A stretch of DNA of 37,239 nt from Rhodothermaceae bacterium bin80 (GCA_002238805.1 MPNB01000030.1:1-37239); one strand, 5' to 3'. Positions 15,748-24,793 are shown, counted from the stretch's first letter. A program made the numbers and translations. Notes: a model not told the origin generated them from the sequence alone.

Positions 15748-17235
15748 CTATGGCGTGAGTCGTCCCAGTGTACGAGGAAACGGGATGGTTTCCCGGATGT
15801 GCTCCAGCCCACAAATCCACGATACGGTCCGTTCAAGACCTAAACCAAATCCGCTATGTGGTACACTACCATAGCGCCGAAGATCGAAATACCATTCAAA
15901 GGCTTCCCGAGGCAAGTCGTGTCGCTCTACTTGTGCCTCAAGAAAAGCCAGATCGTCCGCACGCTGTCCTCCGCCGATGATCTCCCCAAAACCTTCGGGA
16001 GCAAGAATATCCATTCCGAGAGCGAGCCTATCATCCTCCGGGTCGCGTTTCATGTAGAAAGCCTTAACCGCCTCCGGATAACGGTGAACAATGATCGGGC
16101 GATCGAAATGCCAGGTTAGCAGCGTTTCATCACTGCCACCAAAATCTCCTCCCCACTCAAACGCTGCCGCAGACTGCCACCATTTTGGCAAGTTCCGCAA
16201 TGCTTCCTGAATCTGGTCCAGTCGTGCATTAATTTCGATCTCGCGTGCATCGACCCGACGTTTCTTCCACTCTTTCAGCTGCCCATAATTGGAGTTGTTA
16301 TGAGCCCGTTCCTTTTCCAGATCAGACTTCTCACTGTGTAGCGCATCTATTTTTTCTTCCACCAATCCCTTAGTCTTATCGCTGCGTAGCAACTCCACCG
16401 CGTCTGAATAGCTGATACGAGGAAACGGTGCCTGAACATGCTTGAGTGCGTCCATATCTCTTCCTAATAACTTCAGCTCACCCGCACAATCACGTACCGC
16501 ATCAGATGCAACACGAATAAGAAAATCTTCAGCAAGGGTCATATTCATATCCAGATCATAGAAGGCCATTTCCGGCTCTATCATCCAGAATTCAGTCAAA
16601 TGCCTTCGAGTCTTGGATTTTTCTGCCCTGAAAACAGGGCCAAAGGTGTAAATTTTACTAAAGGCCATCGCCATGACCTCTCCATGGAGTTGACCGCTCT
16701 GTGTCAGGTAGGCGGGACTACCAAAATAGTCAATCTCGAAGAGCGTACTTGTGCCCTCCACTGCGTTCTTTGTGAGAATAGGAGCATCCATTTGCAGAAA
16801 GCCACGCTCCTGGAAAAAGTTATGGATACTCATGATCACGCAATTGCGAACACGCATAACGGCCCAGGGCCGACGACTGCGCAACCACAGGTGGCGCCGA
16901 TCCATCAAAAACTCTACTCCGTGCGCCTTTGGCGTAATAGGGTAGTCACTGACTAAATGAATAATATCAAGGCTCGAAACCTGTACTTCGACGCCACCAA
17001 CCTGACGCTCATCTGCACATATCTCGCCTCTGACTGTGAGAGCGGATTCCTGGGTTGCAGTTGATGCACTCGTCCAAGAATGTTCATCTACATTGCGTTG
17101 ATTAACCACGCACTGGACCAGTCCCGTTCCGTCACGGATAACCAGAAAGATCAGCCCTTTGGAAGCACGTTTTTGTTGCAGCCACCCTCGCAGGGTGACC
17201 ACTGAGCCAACCTGCCCTGTCAGGGATTCAATCAT
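15748..17235 (-). CDS. asnS: Asparaginyl-tRNA synthetase
   Basis: The product has 495 residues and charges tRNA-Asn. The N-terminal OB-fold anticodon domain (VTLRGWLQQKRASKGLIFLV) is followed by the class II core. Motif 2 is FRAEKSKTRRHLTEFWMIEPE and motif 3 is GFGLGLERTVSWICG. Between about residues 290 and 355 there is a charged, coiled-coil-like insertion (EEKIDALHSEKSDLEKERAH ... ARLDQIQEALRNLPKWW) that is absent from short bacterial AsnRS. The presence of asnS suggests direct Asn charging. The gene lies 15 bp after the GWxTD gene and 4 bp before the nitroreductase gene. Confidence 0.93.
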   Translation of the reverse strand: MIESLTGQVGSVVTLRGWLQQKRASKGLIFLVIRDGTGLVQCVVNQRNVDEHSWTSASTATQESALTVRGEICADERQVGGVEVQVSSLDIIHLVSDYPITPKAHGVEFLMDRRHLWLRSRRPWAVMRVRNCVIMSIHNFFQERGFLQMDAPILTKNAVEGTSTLFEIDYFGSPAYLTQSGQLHGEVMAMAFSKIYTFGPVFRAEKSKTRRHLTEFWMIEPEMAFYDLDMNMTLAEDFLIRVASDAVRDCAGELKLLGRDMDALKHVQAPFPRISYSDAVELLRSDKTKGLVEEKIDALHSEKSDLEKERAHNNSNYGQLKEWKKRRVDAREIEINARLDQIQEALRNLPKWWQSAAAFEWGGDFGGSDETLLTWHFDRPIIVHRYPEAVKAFYMKRDPEDDRLALGMDILAPEGFGEIIGGGQRADDLAFLEAQVERHDLPREAFEWYFDLRRYGSVPHSGFGLGLERTVSWICGLEHIRETIPFPRTLGRLTP

Positions 17236-17250
17236 TGTTGCTACTACAAC

Positions 17251-18669
17251 CTAATAACTCTCGCTGATTCTTCTGATCCAGTCTGGAAGTTTGCGCTCAC
17301 CTGCAACGGTCGAATGAACAAGTTCATAATCGCCAAACCCATCCAGGTCTGCAAAGACAAAATCGGACTGGCCCTCACCAGAAATGTTATTGTACTTCCA
17401 GATTTCGTAGGGTTTATACCCCCTATCGTACTGGTGCTGTTCAATGGCGCTCGGACGTCCGTACTTTATAAGAACACGCCCTCTGTCCGTCTCCCATCCC
17501 TCCACACGCTGAACCGAATAACGCTCATTCGCATACATCAGCAAGTTATAAAACTCATCCCGAAACTCATTGACCCCCGTGTTTGGCGTGGGATCACGTA
17601 CCAACCAAAAGTCCATCAGTAGTCGGCGACGCTCATTAAGATCTTCTACGCGCTTGATCCGTCTCAACTCCTGATCGGTGGCAATAACCTGAATATGCTC
17701 AAGCCCCTGCTCCACCTCGTCCTCCGGCATGGTGGCGTAACCACTCGTCTCAAATGTTTCCCTGGCAACAACAGGCTGCGCCAGTGCTGAGTCTGCAACA
17801 GGATTGAAGACAAAGAACTTGCGGGTTTGTTCAACCTTGGATTCATTGGCATTGTCAAGAACTACCATACGCAGGAAATAAGTGCCAGAGACAAGCGCAG
17901 ACAAATTAAATGTGCCGACAAGGACATCTGTTGGACGCACCGCCCGTTTAGAGCGCTTCTGCAGGCCTGTGATGGCCGTCGGCCTGTTCGCTTCGGAAAC
18001 GAATATGAGCATGGTATATTCGTCCGTATCCGAAGCTGCGCATGCAGTATTGTAGGCCTCCGCGTAGTAGAAGAGCCTAGCAGCCCCCTCACCGTACAGC
18101 TGGCTGGCATTTGGGCGTATATAGAGCCCATTCTTATAGAATGGATCCTCTCTATCCTCCGAAGGCGTAATCCTGGAAGCCAGTGTTATGTCTGAAAGTG
18201 CACAGCTTTGCTGCTGGTCATAGTCCGGTATAATTACATCACGGCTTGCCTGTACGGGGTCTTGATCTGATAGAGGCATTGCTATTTGCAGTTCATACTC
18301 ACCCGGTACAACGGTTAGCCGGATTTGGCGCAAAAATACCTGCCCCTCTGTAATCAAAGACGGGTCGACCACGGCAAACTGCATATCCGTCTGCTGCTCC
18401 CAAACAACGCGTTCCGCAGATACCTCCAAATCCGCATCGGAGGAGCTATGCAAGCTCAGCGCGAGTGGAATGGTAGAAGTGTAAAGAGAATCACTGGCTT
18501 CATAAGTAAGTGAACTCGCTTCAATAGCCATATAAAGTTCAACCAGTGACTCCTGTTCGTCATAAGCGAATGAAGCGTAATCGATATCAATCCGTGGAGC
18601 CTGAGCTGTACTGCTGGCTGCAAAAAGCAGTAACCCAAGGAGACTTATCAAATAACGTGTTCTAGTCAT
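17251..18669 (-). CDS. GWxTD domain-containing secreted protein
   Basis: The start ATG 18669 has AAGGA five bases upstream. The 472-residue product has a signal peptide (RYLISLLGLLLFAASSTAQA). A long beta-rich middle follows, then the C-terminal GWxTD domain: LLMDFWLVRDPTPNTGVNEF, VEGWETDRGRVLIKYGRP and YEIWKYNN. The domain is widespread in Bacteroidota, Acidobacteria and relatives; its molecular role is unknown. It is likely periplasmic or attached to the outer membrane. It sits in the same minus-strand run as asnS, 15 bp upstream of it. Confidence 0.88.
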   Translation of the reverse strand: MTRTRYLISLLGLLLFAASSTAQAPRIDIDYASFAYDEQESLVELYMAIEASSLTYEASDSLYTSTIPLALSLHSSSDADLEVSAERVVWEQQTDMQFAVVDPSLITEGQVFLRQIRLTVVPGEYELQIAMPLSDQDPVQASRDVIIPDYDQQQSCALSDITLASRITPSEDREDPFYKNGLYIRPNASQLYGEGAARLFYYAEAYNTACAASDTDEYTMLIFVSEANRPTAITGLQKRSKRAVRPTDVLVGTFNLSALVSGTYFLRMVVLDNANESKVEQTRKFFVFNPVADSALAQPVVARETFETSGYATMPEDEVEQGLEHIQVIATDQELRRIKRVEDLNERRRLLMDFWLVRDPTPNTGVNEFRDEFYNLLMYANERYSVQRVEGWETDRGRVLIKYGRPSAIEQHQYDRGYKPYEIWKYNNISGEGQSDFVFADLDGFGDYELVHSTVAGERKLPDWIRRISESY

Positions 18670-18810
18670 GGATTCCTTATCATGCCGTGGACAATATTCA
18701 CTAACCAACTGCAATTGCGTTCCCGCCTCCCGTACCTGCATCAAGCAGAATTCGTAATCCCCGGTAAAATGATTCATCATTAACCGGAAATTCTTCTCTG
18801 CAGCCCGAAT

Positions 18811-19251
18811 TTATTGAGTACTAAGCACACCCGCGATATCCGGCGGCATCCAGTCTGGTGGCTTCATCCATTTGCCATCTTCACGAACATAGCTGCCTGG
18901 ACCAAACTTTCTAAGATTAGCTTCATCTACCTCATGCAACAGTTGTTCATCATCAATCCCGAAAGCAATTAATGTGCCAACAGTTACAACAGATATGTCT
19001 GCGCAGCCATCAGCTACACCTTCCAGGTCAATCGCCTTTTCCGGTGTGAACGTGCACGTATCAATTTCTAATTCACCCTCGGAAACCTTAACGGTAACGC
19101 CAAGCGCATTCACCGTCTCGAGAGCTTCTTCCAGGATAAGACGCGCCCGAAGCAGCCGGGTGTGCTCGTCAGGTACCGTCACTTCGGACGGCGTTGCCTG
19201 ACCCGCTTTCTCCATGAAGGTTCTTACACGCTGATAATGTACTGTAGGCAT
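18811..19251 (-). CDS. MazG-like nucleotide pyrophosphohydrolase-like protein
   Basis: The likely start is ATG 19251 (MPTVHYQRVRTFM), giving 146 residues; a TTG at 19272 is possible. The all-alpha MazG/PRA-PH superfamily pattern is visible. RARLILEEALETVNALG carries the E-E-x-x-E metal site and VADGCADISVVTVGTLIAFG the second acidic helix. It ends in NLRKFGPGSYVREDGKW and PPDW. Relatives hydrolyse nucleoside triphosphates or phosphoribosyl-ATP; house-cleaning of non-canonical nucleotides is the usual inference. It starts 47 bp after the glycosyltransferase stop and is probably in the same transcript. Confidence 0.75.
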   Translation of the reverse strand: MPTVHYQRVRTFMEKAGQATPSEVTVPDEHTRLLRARLILEEALETVNALGVTVKVSEGELEIDTCTFTPEKAIDLEGVADGCADISVVTVGTLIAFGIDDEQLLHEVDEANLRKFGPGSYVREDGKWMKPPDWMPPDIAGVLSTQ

Positions 19252-19298
19252 AACAAAATCTGGGTTGAGCAATGGGCGTGTCCATCATGACAGCCCGG

Positions 19299-20414
19299 TT
19301 ACAAAGACGCTACAAGTGTGTCGTATTGTTCTACATGAACAGACCAATCAAGGTGCTCTACAACTCCACGGAGCGTTCCGGGTGGGAGTGGCCGTTCCTC
19401 TCCCATTAGCATCGCCTTCAGGATTATGAAGAGACTGTTCTCATCGTCGTACAGAACAGGAGCATGCAACAATGGCTTATGCAGTTTTTTCGGGATCAAC
19501 TCGGGATAACTCAAACGATTCGGTAGTAAGGGATGACAACCACAATAAATAGCTTCCAGCATCGCTATGCCAAAAAATTCATGGACCGCCGTTGATACCA
19601 CAATATCAGCCCGATGTAGAAGCCGACTGTACTCCTCAAAATCCTCCGCATATCCATAGTGTAAAATTCGCTCGGCATAACGCTCAAAAGCAGTGTCGAA
19701 TTCCGAGGGTTGTTCCTCAAAACGTTTCCCCGCGAGTATCAACCGAAATCGACATCCCGCATCATCCAACCGGTTCATTAACCTAAAGAACGCCTCAGGA
19801 TTCTTATCGTACTCCCAGCGCTGATTCCAAAGCACAATCGGTGAACCTCTCTCCGAATCCGTCGTGCTGGCATAGCGGGCATGCGCCTGAAGATTCATTC
19901 CAAGATGCATAACCCTGCTCTTGGCGCGAATTTCCGATACTGTGTGTAGATGTGTGTAATCTGGAAACACACGGAGCAACCCGGGAAGGGCCCGCATAAA
20001 TTCGTTGTAATGAAACTCCGAATTGAATACAACCTGATCTGCCGCTAAACACGATAAATAATTGATGTAGGCGTACGACAGGTCTCGTTTCTCTTCCTTT
20101 GATAAAGGGTATGTCAATTGATTCTCGTGCAGATAGTAGACTACCGGCACATTCCCGATATCTTTTCGACTCAGAGCAAGAAATGCAGGAATATTGACCA
20201 TACTGGAGGCCAGAATTACATCTGGCGTAAAACCATTGGCCACCACCTGTTTGCACTTGCGTGCAAGTGTCTGTGCACCGCCCTGCAGTCTCCATTTCCA
20301 GAACCTTGCCGCCATCGTTACGAGCACGTACTCGTGGCGACTATTCTTGATGAGTCCATCTACGAAGTTCCGGTGCGAACCTCCATACCAAGGCTCGAGT
20401 GCCAGTACCTTCAT
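19299..20414 (-). CDS. DUF3524/GT4-type glycosyltransferase, tRNA-queuosine mannosyltransferase (QTMAN)-like
   Basis: The 371-residue product starts MKVLALEPWYGGSHRNFVDG, the signature of the GTDC1/QTMAN family. It also shows VVYYLHENQLTYPLS, ADQVVFNSEFHYNEF, VLWNQRWEYDKNPE and the GT4 C-terminal nucleotide-sugar site HEFFGIAMLEAIYCGCHPLL. Animal QTMAN adds mannose to queuosine in tRNA-Asp. Bacterial homologues are common but less studied, so the acceptor here is inferred only. Its start overlaps the upstream small gene by 4 bp (ATGA). Confidence 0.8.
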   Translation of the reverse strand: MKVLALEPWYGGSHRNFVDGLIKNSRHEYVLVTMAARFWKWRLQGGAQTLARKCKQVVANGFTPDVILASSMVNIPAFLALSRKDIGNVPVVYYLHENQLTYPLSKEEKRDLSYAYINYLSCLAADQVVFNSEFHYNEFMRALPGLLRVFPDYTHLHTVSEIRAKSRVMHLGMNLQAHARYASTTDSERGSPIVLWNQRWEYDKNPEAFFRLMNRLDDAGCRFRLILAGKRFEEQPSEFDTAFERYAERILHYGYAEDFEEYSRLLHRADIVVSTAVHEFFGIAMLEAIYCGCHPLLPNRLSYPELIPKKLHKPLLHAPVLYDDENSLFIILKAMLMGEERPLPPGTLRGVVEHLDWSVHVEQYDTLVASL

Positions 20415-20668
20415 CGATGTCCTTTGGATTTCTTCTTGTTTGCAAACAGGCTTTGGATCTCTTTATTTTCCTGCTCAGTGAGCGGACGAACGATCGCCAG
20501 TTTGCGAACTTGCAACAAATCACGCATTGCATCCTCCATCACCTCGTCCGAAGTAACAGGTGCTGTACCTCCGGGTGGGAGTCCAATTTCACGGTGCTTC
20601 AACTTGACGGATAACGGCTTTTTGTTCGTGTTCTTAACGATCATGCCCTTACGCTTCCGGGCTATCAT
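20411..20668 (-). CDS. Small basic protein of unknown function, 85 residues
   Basis: From ATG 20668 the product is rich in Lys and Arg at both ends (ARKRKGMIVKNTNKKPL; NKKKSKGHR). The middle is acidic (TSDEVMEDAMRDLLQVRKL). I do not recognise a family. It is probably a real gene: it overlaps the next gene by ATGA, lies 12 bp after the ABC ATPase stop, and has no alternative gene on the other strand. The tight coupling suggests a role with its neighbours, perhaps RNA binding by charge, but that is speculation. Confidence 0.6.
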   Translation of the reverse strand: MIARKRKGMIVKNTNKKPLSVKLKHREIGLPPGGTAPVTSDEVMEDAMRDLLQVRKLAIVRPLTEQENKEIQSLFANKKKSKGHR

Positions 20669-20680
20669 GATTCAGTGATG

Positions 20681-21373
20681 TTAGTTTTCCAAAGTATACG
20701 ACTTATTTTCTGAAGGCTGCGACAGTCCGGCTGATCCCGGGGCATAATCCTCAATACACAGTGAGCGGTTTGCCGAATGGATTTTATCCTGAGAGTTGGA
20801 GGCAATAGCAACCAGATGTCCTGCCTCTTGCGCACGGGATATGGCTTTCTCAAATACCGCCCTCCCCTTTGCATCTAAACCTATCATTGGTTCATCGAGC
20901 AGCAATACCCTGGGCCTGTGCAGTAATGCAGCTGCAAGACGCACCCGTTGCTGCATTCCCGTCGAATACGTACTTACCTGCGTATCAATCCGGGCTGCCA
21001 ATCCAACTTCTGCGACTATGGACTCTATATGCTCCGTCTGCTCATTCATTGAACGCACTCGCGTTATAAAGGTGAGGTTCTCACGTAGGGTAAGATCCTC
21101 ATATACATTTATGTACGGTGCCACAAAACCTACATTTAGCGGATGTAGCTCTTTTGGTATGCACTGTCCATCCAATATAAGCTCTGCCTCTCCAGCGGTT
21201 GGTTGAAGAACACCAGCCAGAATTCTAAGCAATGTAGATTTTCCTGAACCATTTGCACCCGTAATAGCAAGTACCTCCCCCGGCAGCAATGTTAGTTCAA
21301 CATTGCTGAAAATCCTTCTGTATCCATACTTATGACCACCCCCGCGTACGGTTAGGCTCGCCCTATTCTCCAT
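20681..21373 (-). CDS. ABC transporter ATP-binding protein, CcmA-like
   Basis: From ATG 21373 the product has 230 residues. Walker A is GANGSGKST (near residue 40), the signature is YSTGMQQRVRLAAALL, and Walker B is RVLLLDEPMIGLD. The order and YSTGM signature resemble CcmA (haem exporter) and related export ATPases. The H-loop His, expected in VxIASHD, is replaced by Asn (VAIASNSQDK). No permease gene is adjacent, so the partner is encoded elsewhere or the protein acts alone. It starts the tight cluster leading into the small basic protein and the glycosyltransferase. Confidence 0.8.
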   Translation of the reverse strand: MENRASLTVRGGGHKYGYRRIFSNVELTLLPGEVLAITGANGSGKSTLLRILAGVLQPTAGEAELILDGQCIPKELHPLNVGFVAPYINVYEDLTLRENLTFITRVRSMNEQTEHIESIVAEVGLAARIDTQVSTYSTGMQQRVRLAAALLHRPRVLLLDEPMIGLDAKGRAVFEKAISRAQEAGHLVAIASNSQDKIHSANRSLCIEDYAPGSAGLSQPSENKSYTLEN

Positions 21374-21679
21374 CAACTATCAACATGAGTTGGCCTCCTT
21401 GAAGTATGCGCATTATGCTGGCAACTGGGCATCCCCTGCAATGATTACTCAGGGGATTATAACAAAACTGTGACTCACGGAAACCTTCCGCAGGCAAAAG
21501 GCTAACGGACGCACTGGGCTAGGTTAGTCCTCCGATCCAGTGCTTACCATAACATCATATGGATACGTTTGTAACTGCATAGTGCACTACGGTTTCGAAT
21601 TCCCTAAAATTTCCATGACTCATGACAATGTACGTCTCAGGCTAATTACTGCAATTCATCCTGGTGTACCTGTCAAACC
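21374..21679. other. Intergenic region between TSUP gene and ABC ATPase gene
   Basis: No coding frame is convincing. A perfect 8-bp inverted repeat, ATCCCCTG at 21431-21438 and CAGGGGAT at 21450-21457, could end the upstream minus-strand transcript, but no T run follows. Otherwise I see nothing. Confidence 0.4.
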
Positions 21680-22423
21680 CTACAGAATTCCCAGTATTCT
21701 CAGAGCCATAATCAATACAGCGACTATCAGCACCACACGTATAGCCTTTTCACCTCGCCGTACTGCTATTTTCGCTGCGGCAAAAGCTCCCGTTGCATTG
21801 CCCGCAGCCAGTGACAATCCCAAGGCCCAATCTATATCTCCTGCAATCGCAAAGATCATCAAAGCTGGTATAGAATAGAGCAGCACAATAACGACTTTAT
21901 GCACTGTGGTAGAGACAAGGTCCATGTGCAGGAGGTGAAAAAATACGGCCATAAACAGGAATCCTACCCCCATTTGAATAAATCCTCCATAGAATCCTAG
22001 CAACAGAAGCACGGGGCCAGACCATGGGGATTTCCTTGCTGTTGACTCTGAGGTAAGATTACCCCGTGGGAAGATCATGGTCAATACAACCACAATCAAG
22101 AGCACTCCCAAAATCCGCTCGAACCAGGCATCCTCAATCCTGGTCGCAGCAAAAGCACCTACCAAGGCACCCGGTATCGCCCAGAGCCCATAGGATATGC
22201 TCTTACGCAATCGGGTTTTCTTATCGGCTTTAAAGGCTAACGTAGCCGATATATTTTGAATAACGATAGCAACCCTGTTAGTACCGTTTGCTACACCGGC
22301 ATCAACGCCGAGTAAGATGAGCACCGGAAGTGTGAGGGTTGAGCCCCCCCCTGCCATTACATTGACCATGCCTGCTGCTACGCCTACACCAAACAGGATC
22401 AGTAAGACATGCAACTCTGGCAT
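21680..22423 (-). CDS. TSUP-family (TauE/SafE-like) membrane permease
   Basis: The 247-residue product has about eight hydrophobic segments. The two-fold TSUP pattern is clear: VAAGMVNVMAGGGSTLTLPV in the first half and GFYGGFIQMGVGFLFMAVFF in the second. The family exports or imports sulfite, sulfoacetate and other organic anions across the inner membrane; the substrate here is unknown. It starts 8 bp after the yaaA-like stop and is probably co-transcribed with it. Confidence 0.85.
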   Translation of the reverse strand: MPELHVLLILFGVGVAAGMVNVMAGGGSTLTLPVLILLGVDAGVANGTNRVAIVIQNISATLAFKADKKTRLRKSISYGLWAIPGALVGAFAATRIEDAWFERILGVLLIVVVLTMIFPRGNLTSESTARKSPWSGPVLLLLGFYGGFIQMGVGFLFMAVFFHLLHMDLVSTTVHKVVIVLLYSIPALMIFAIAGDIDWALGLSLAAGNATGAFAAAKIAVRRGEKAIRVVLIVAVLIMALRILGIL

Positions 22424-22431
22424 ACTATCGC

Positions 22432-23244
22432 CTAATAACGGCGAACCATTGCAATCGTCTTGTGCTTGCCTTCCAAGTCTGACTTTTTCCGACTGAATTT
22501 AAAACCTCCTGGATGCCGCCAATCAGCCAGCACCTCCGGCTCAACAATCGGCCCACGGACAATAAAGTTCATCATCTGCCCACGATAAATCGTATCCATT
22601 TTGACCTCACGTCCATTCGGATTGATAAACTTGACGCGCCCCCGACCATCGTGGGATCCATCATCATCCCATACATCCCGAAGTGATTCCGGCAGCAAAT
22701 CCCAAACGAAGCGTCCTTGGACAACCTTATTGAGTAGGGGGCTGATACGCGGTTTCCAGAAGGAAATCAAGGGCCCAATACCGGGCACAGCTGCGGACAT
22801 ACTGAGACTATGCTCCGGCACCAAATCATCGGGGCGCAGGAGGCCAAACAAACCGCTTATGATTGCGCTGTTTTCCAGGAGCCTGCGCTGTGCTCCCGTA
22901 GGCAACCCTTCAAAGTCAACTGCACTGTAAAACGGATCAGGCTCAAATCGTTTACGCGCTGCCATTAGCGGCGCAGTATAGACGGCCTTTGTCAACTCCA
23001 GCACCTCTGCGAATCTCGCTTTACCGAAAATCTCTTCCAACGCTTCGGTCTCTTTACGCCGAATAGCTCCCTGGAGTTGATCCAGAACCTGTCGGCGTTC
23101 GGGAATCAACTGGTGAAAGTAGTTGAAAGTAGTCTTCGAGCGGTAGTCGAACACATCGGGAGCGAACGGATTACCTCCACTCACCATAATATCTGCCGAC
23201 GCAGCCAAGACTGCGAAACGATCGTCGATAGTACCCCTTCTCAA
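22432..23244 (-). CDS. yaaA: YaaA/DUF328-family peroxide stress protein
   Basis: The 270-residue product matches the DUF328/YaaA family in NPFAPDVFDYRSKT, VYTAPLM, ISGLFGLLRPDDLVPEHSLSM, WDLLPESL, VKFINPNG and MDTIYRGQMMNFIV. E. coli YaaA lowers free iron and DNA damage under peroxide stress and binds DNA. I chose the TTG at 23244 because it overlaps the upstream stop as TTGA. The N-terminus (FAVLAASADIMVSGGNP) matches the family from its first strand, so a much later start is unlikely. Confidence 0.8.
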   Translation of the reverse strand: MRRGTIDDRFAVLAASADIMVSGGNPFAPDVFDYRSKTTFNYFHQLIPERRQVLDQLQGAIRRKETEALEEIFGKARFAEVLELTKAVYTAPLMAARKRFEPDPFYSAVDFEGLPTGAQRRLLENSAIISGLFGLLRPDDLVPEHSLSMSAAVPGIGPLISFWKPRISPLLNKVVQGRFVWDLLPESLRDVWDDDGSHDGRGRVKFINPNGREVKMDTIYRGQMMNFIVRGPIVEPEVLADWRHPGGFKFSRKKSDLEGKHKTIAMVRRY

Positions 23245-23564
23245 GATTCCGTGCCCGATGATGACGCAGACCCTAGGATTTCATCCATACGTGAATTAAT
23301 TTCCCGCGCCCGTTCTTCTGCCTTTGCAACGAGGGCTTCCCCCTTCTGTCGAGCATCGGCGTCTTCATTAGGCGTTTTTATGGTCTCCGCCAAGGTTCCA
23401 ATATGATTTGCCAGTCCTTCCAAGTGATAGGTAACTCGACGGCGTAGTCGGCTACCCTCCTCGGGAGCAAGTAAGAGCCCCAAAGTAAAGCCTACACCAC
23501 CACCAAGCAACAGCCCCCAGCCCAATGCTCGGGTCACACTACCTAAGCCATGATTTTTTGACAT
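23241..23564 (-). CDS. YtxH-domain protein
   Basis: The 107-residue product has one glycine-rich membrane segment (LGWGLLLGGGVGFTLGLLLA) followed by PEEGSRLRRRV, the hallmark of YtxH-like proteins. An alpha-helical charged tail follows. In Bacillus the family is stress-related and membrane-bound; the role here is unknown. It overlaps the yaaA-like start by 4 bases, so the two are translationally coupled and may share a stress function. Confidence 0.8.
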   Translation of the reverse strand: MSKNHGLGSVTRALGWGLLLGGGVGFTLGLLLAPEEGSRLRRRVTYHLEGLANHIGTLAETIKTPNEDADARQKGEALVAKAEERAREINSRMDEILGSASSSGTES

Positions 23565-23695
23565 TGCTTCAAATGATTCGTGTCATACGTGGCAAGCTCA
23601 ATAACTACTGAGTAGCGTAGCAGTAGTCAGATTACGAGCAAACAAAGAACCTTCTCGGGATCTTGGTTCAAAAACCGTCGTTACCCTGACCAAGG

Positions 23696-23791
23696 TTAGC
23701 GACTCCGCTTCTTGTGGCGATTCTTACGCAGCCGCTTCTTCCGCTTATGCGTCGCTATCTTGTGGCGTTTTCGTTTTTTGCCGCAGGGCAT
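23696..23791 (-). CDS. mS38/AURKAIP1-COX24-like mini ribosomal protein, 31 residues
   Basis: A 31-codon frame from ATG 23791 reads MPCGKKRKRHKIATHKRKK and ends RLRKNRHKKRSR. This is the short AURKAIP1/COX24-domain protein seen throughout Bacteroidota, related to mitochondrial mS38 and mycobacterial bS22, which bind the small ribosomal subunit. About two thirds of its residues are Lys, Arg or His. It is short enough to be missed by automatic callers. It is divergent to the alpha/beta hydrolase gene and precedes the ytxH-yaaA cluster. Confidence 0.85.
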   Translation of the reverse strand: MPCGKKRKRHKIATHKRKKRLRKNRHKKRSR

Positions 23792-23859
23792 ACAAGTTGT
23801 GATTATTTAGGTGTGAATAAGACCTCGAGCGTGAGAGGTGGTACTGGAGCAATGGCTTA

Positions 23860-24783
23860 ATGTTCCAATGTTTCACTATCCTCAAGCCCAGAATTTTACT
23901 GGTTTACCCGTTGTTTGCTCTGTGCGGCTTATATTTCATTCCAAGTGGTGTACATTTTTTACTGGCTATACCAAACGGTAAGTTGACTTTCAAATTCCAG
24001 AACGCTGGCGGCTTCAAATTTGTCGACCTGAATAATGCCTCACAGAGACCTCCGGTCTTATTCTTGCATGGCCTTTTGGGAAACCCGGAAGGATGGTTTG
24101 ATGCAGCTGCGGCCTTGGCCACCAGGAAATGCCGCGCAATCGTCCCATACCTTCCAATCGATCATATGCCCCGCGGGCAGGCTAACGTAGGCGGGCTCGT
24201 TAACTACGTGCGTGAATTCACTGATTTCCTGGATATCGATTCTATGGTGTTGGTTGGTAATTCCCTTGGGGGCCAGATCGCCCTGAGGTACTCGATAGAT
24301 TACCCGGAACACATAGCTGCTCTGATCCTGTCTGGCTCTTCGGGGATTTACGAAACGGAAATTGGTACAAAAACCTTTCGACGCCAAGATCGTGTCTTTA
24401 TCCGGGCTAAGGCAGAAAAATCATTCTATGATCCGGCCATGGTAACCGACGAATTGATTGACCGGATTCATGAGCTCGCAACAGACCGTTTTCGGGCGCT
24501 CCGAATAGTCTGGGTTGCTCGCAGCTCGGTGAACGATCTCGTGATTGACGACCTGGGGGAGATCAAAGCACCCACACTGCTCATCTGGGGAGCTGAAGAT
24601 CAGATCACTCCTCCTGACGTTGCGCATACATTCGACCGAATGATGCCGTCGACCCAGTTGCATTTCATCGAGAAATGTGGCCATGCTCCTATGATGGAGC
24701 ATCCAGATACATTTAACGAAATAATGATAGACTTTCTGGAGCATTCAATCGATAGGATTACCTTGCCCTCCGTACCTATCTGA
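23860..24783 (+). CDS. Alpha/beta hydrolase, membrane-anchored
   Basis: The 307-residue product starts with a hydrophobic segment (LLVYPLFALCGLYF) that may anchor it. The fold is clear: FLHGLLGNPEGW (oxyanion region), nucleophile Ser in LVGNSLGGQIALRYS, the acid in LIWGAEDQITPP and the base in KCGHAPMMEHPD. All three catalytic residues are present. The substrate is unknown; relatives hydrolyse esters, C-C bonds or haloalkanes. It lies 10 bp upstream of the lipoprotein gene, likely one transcript. Confidence 0.85.
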   Translation: MFQCFTILKPRILLVYPLFALCGLYFIPSGVHFLLAIPNGKLTFKFQNAGGFKFVDLNNASQRPPVLFLHGLLGNPEGWFDAAAALATRKCRAIVPYLPIDHMPRGQANVGGLVNYVREFTDFLDIDSMVLVGNSLGGQIALRYSIDYPEHIAALILSGSSGIYETEIGTKTFRRQDRVFIRAKAEKSFYDPAMVTDELIDRIHELATDRFRALRIVWVARSSVNDLVIDDLGEIKAPTLLIWGAEDQITPPDVAHTFDRMMPSTQLHFIEKCGHAPMMEHPDTFNEIMIDFLEHSIDRITLPSVPI

Positions 24784-24793
24784 GCCGAGATCC

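Noticed and set aside
15744..15836. Upstream start for the nitroreductase
   Set aside because: It would overlap asnS by 89 bp; the family N-terminus fits the start at 15743.
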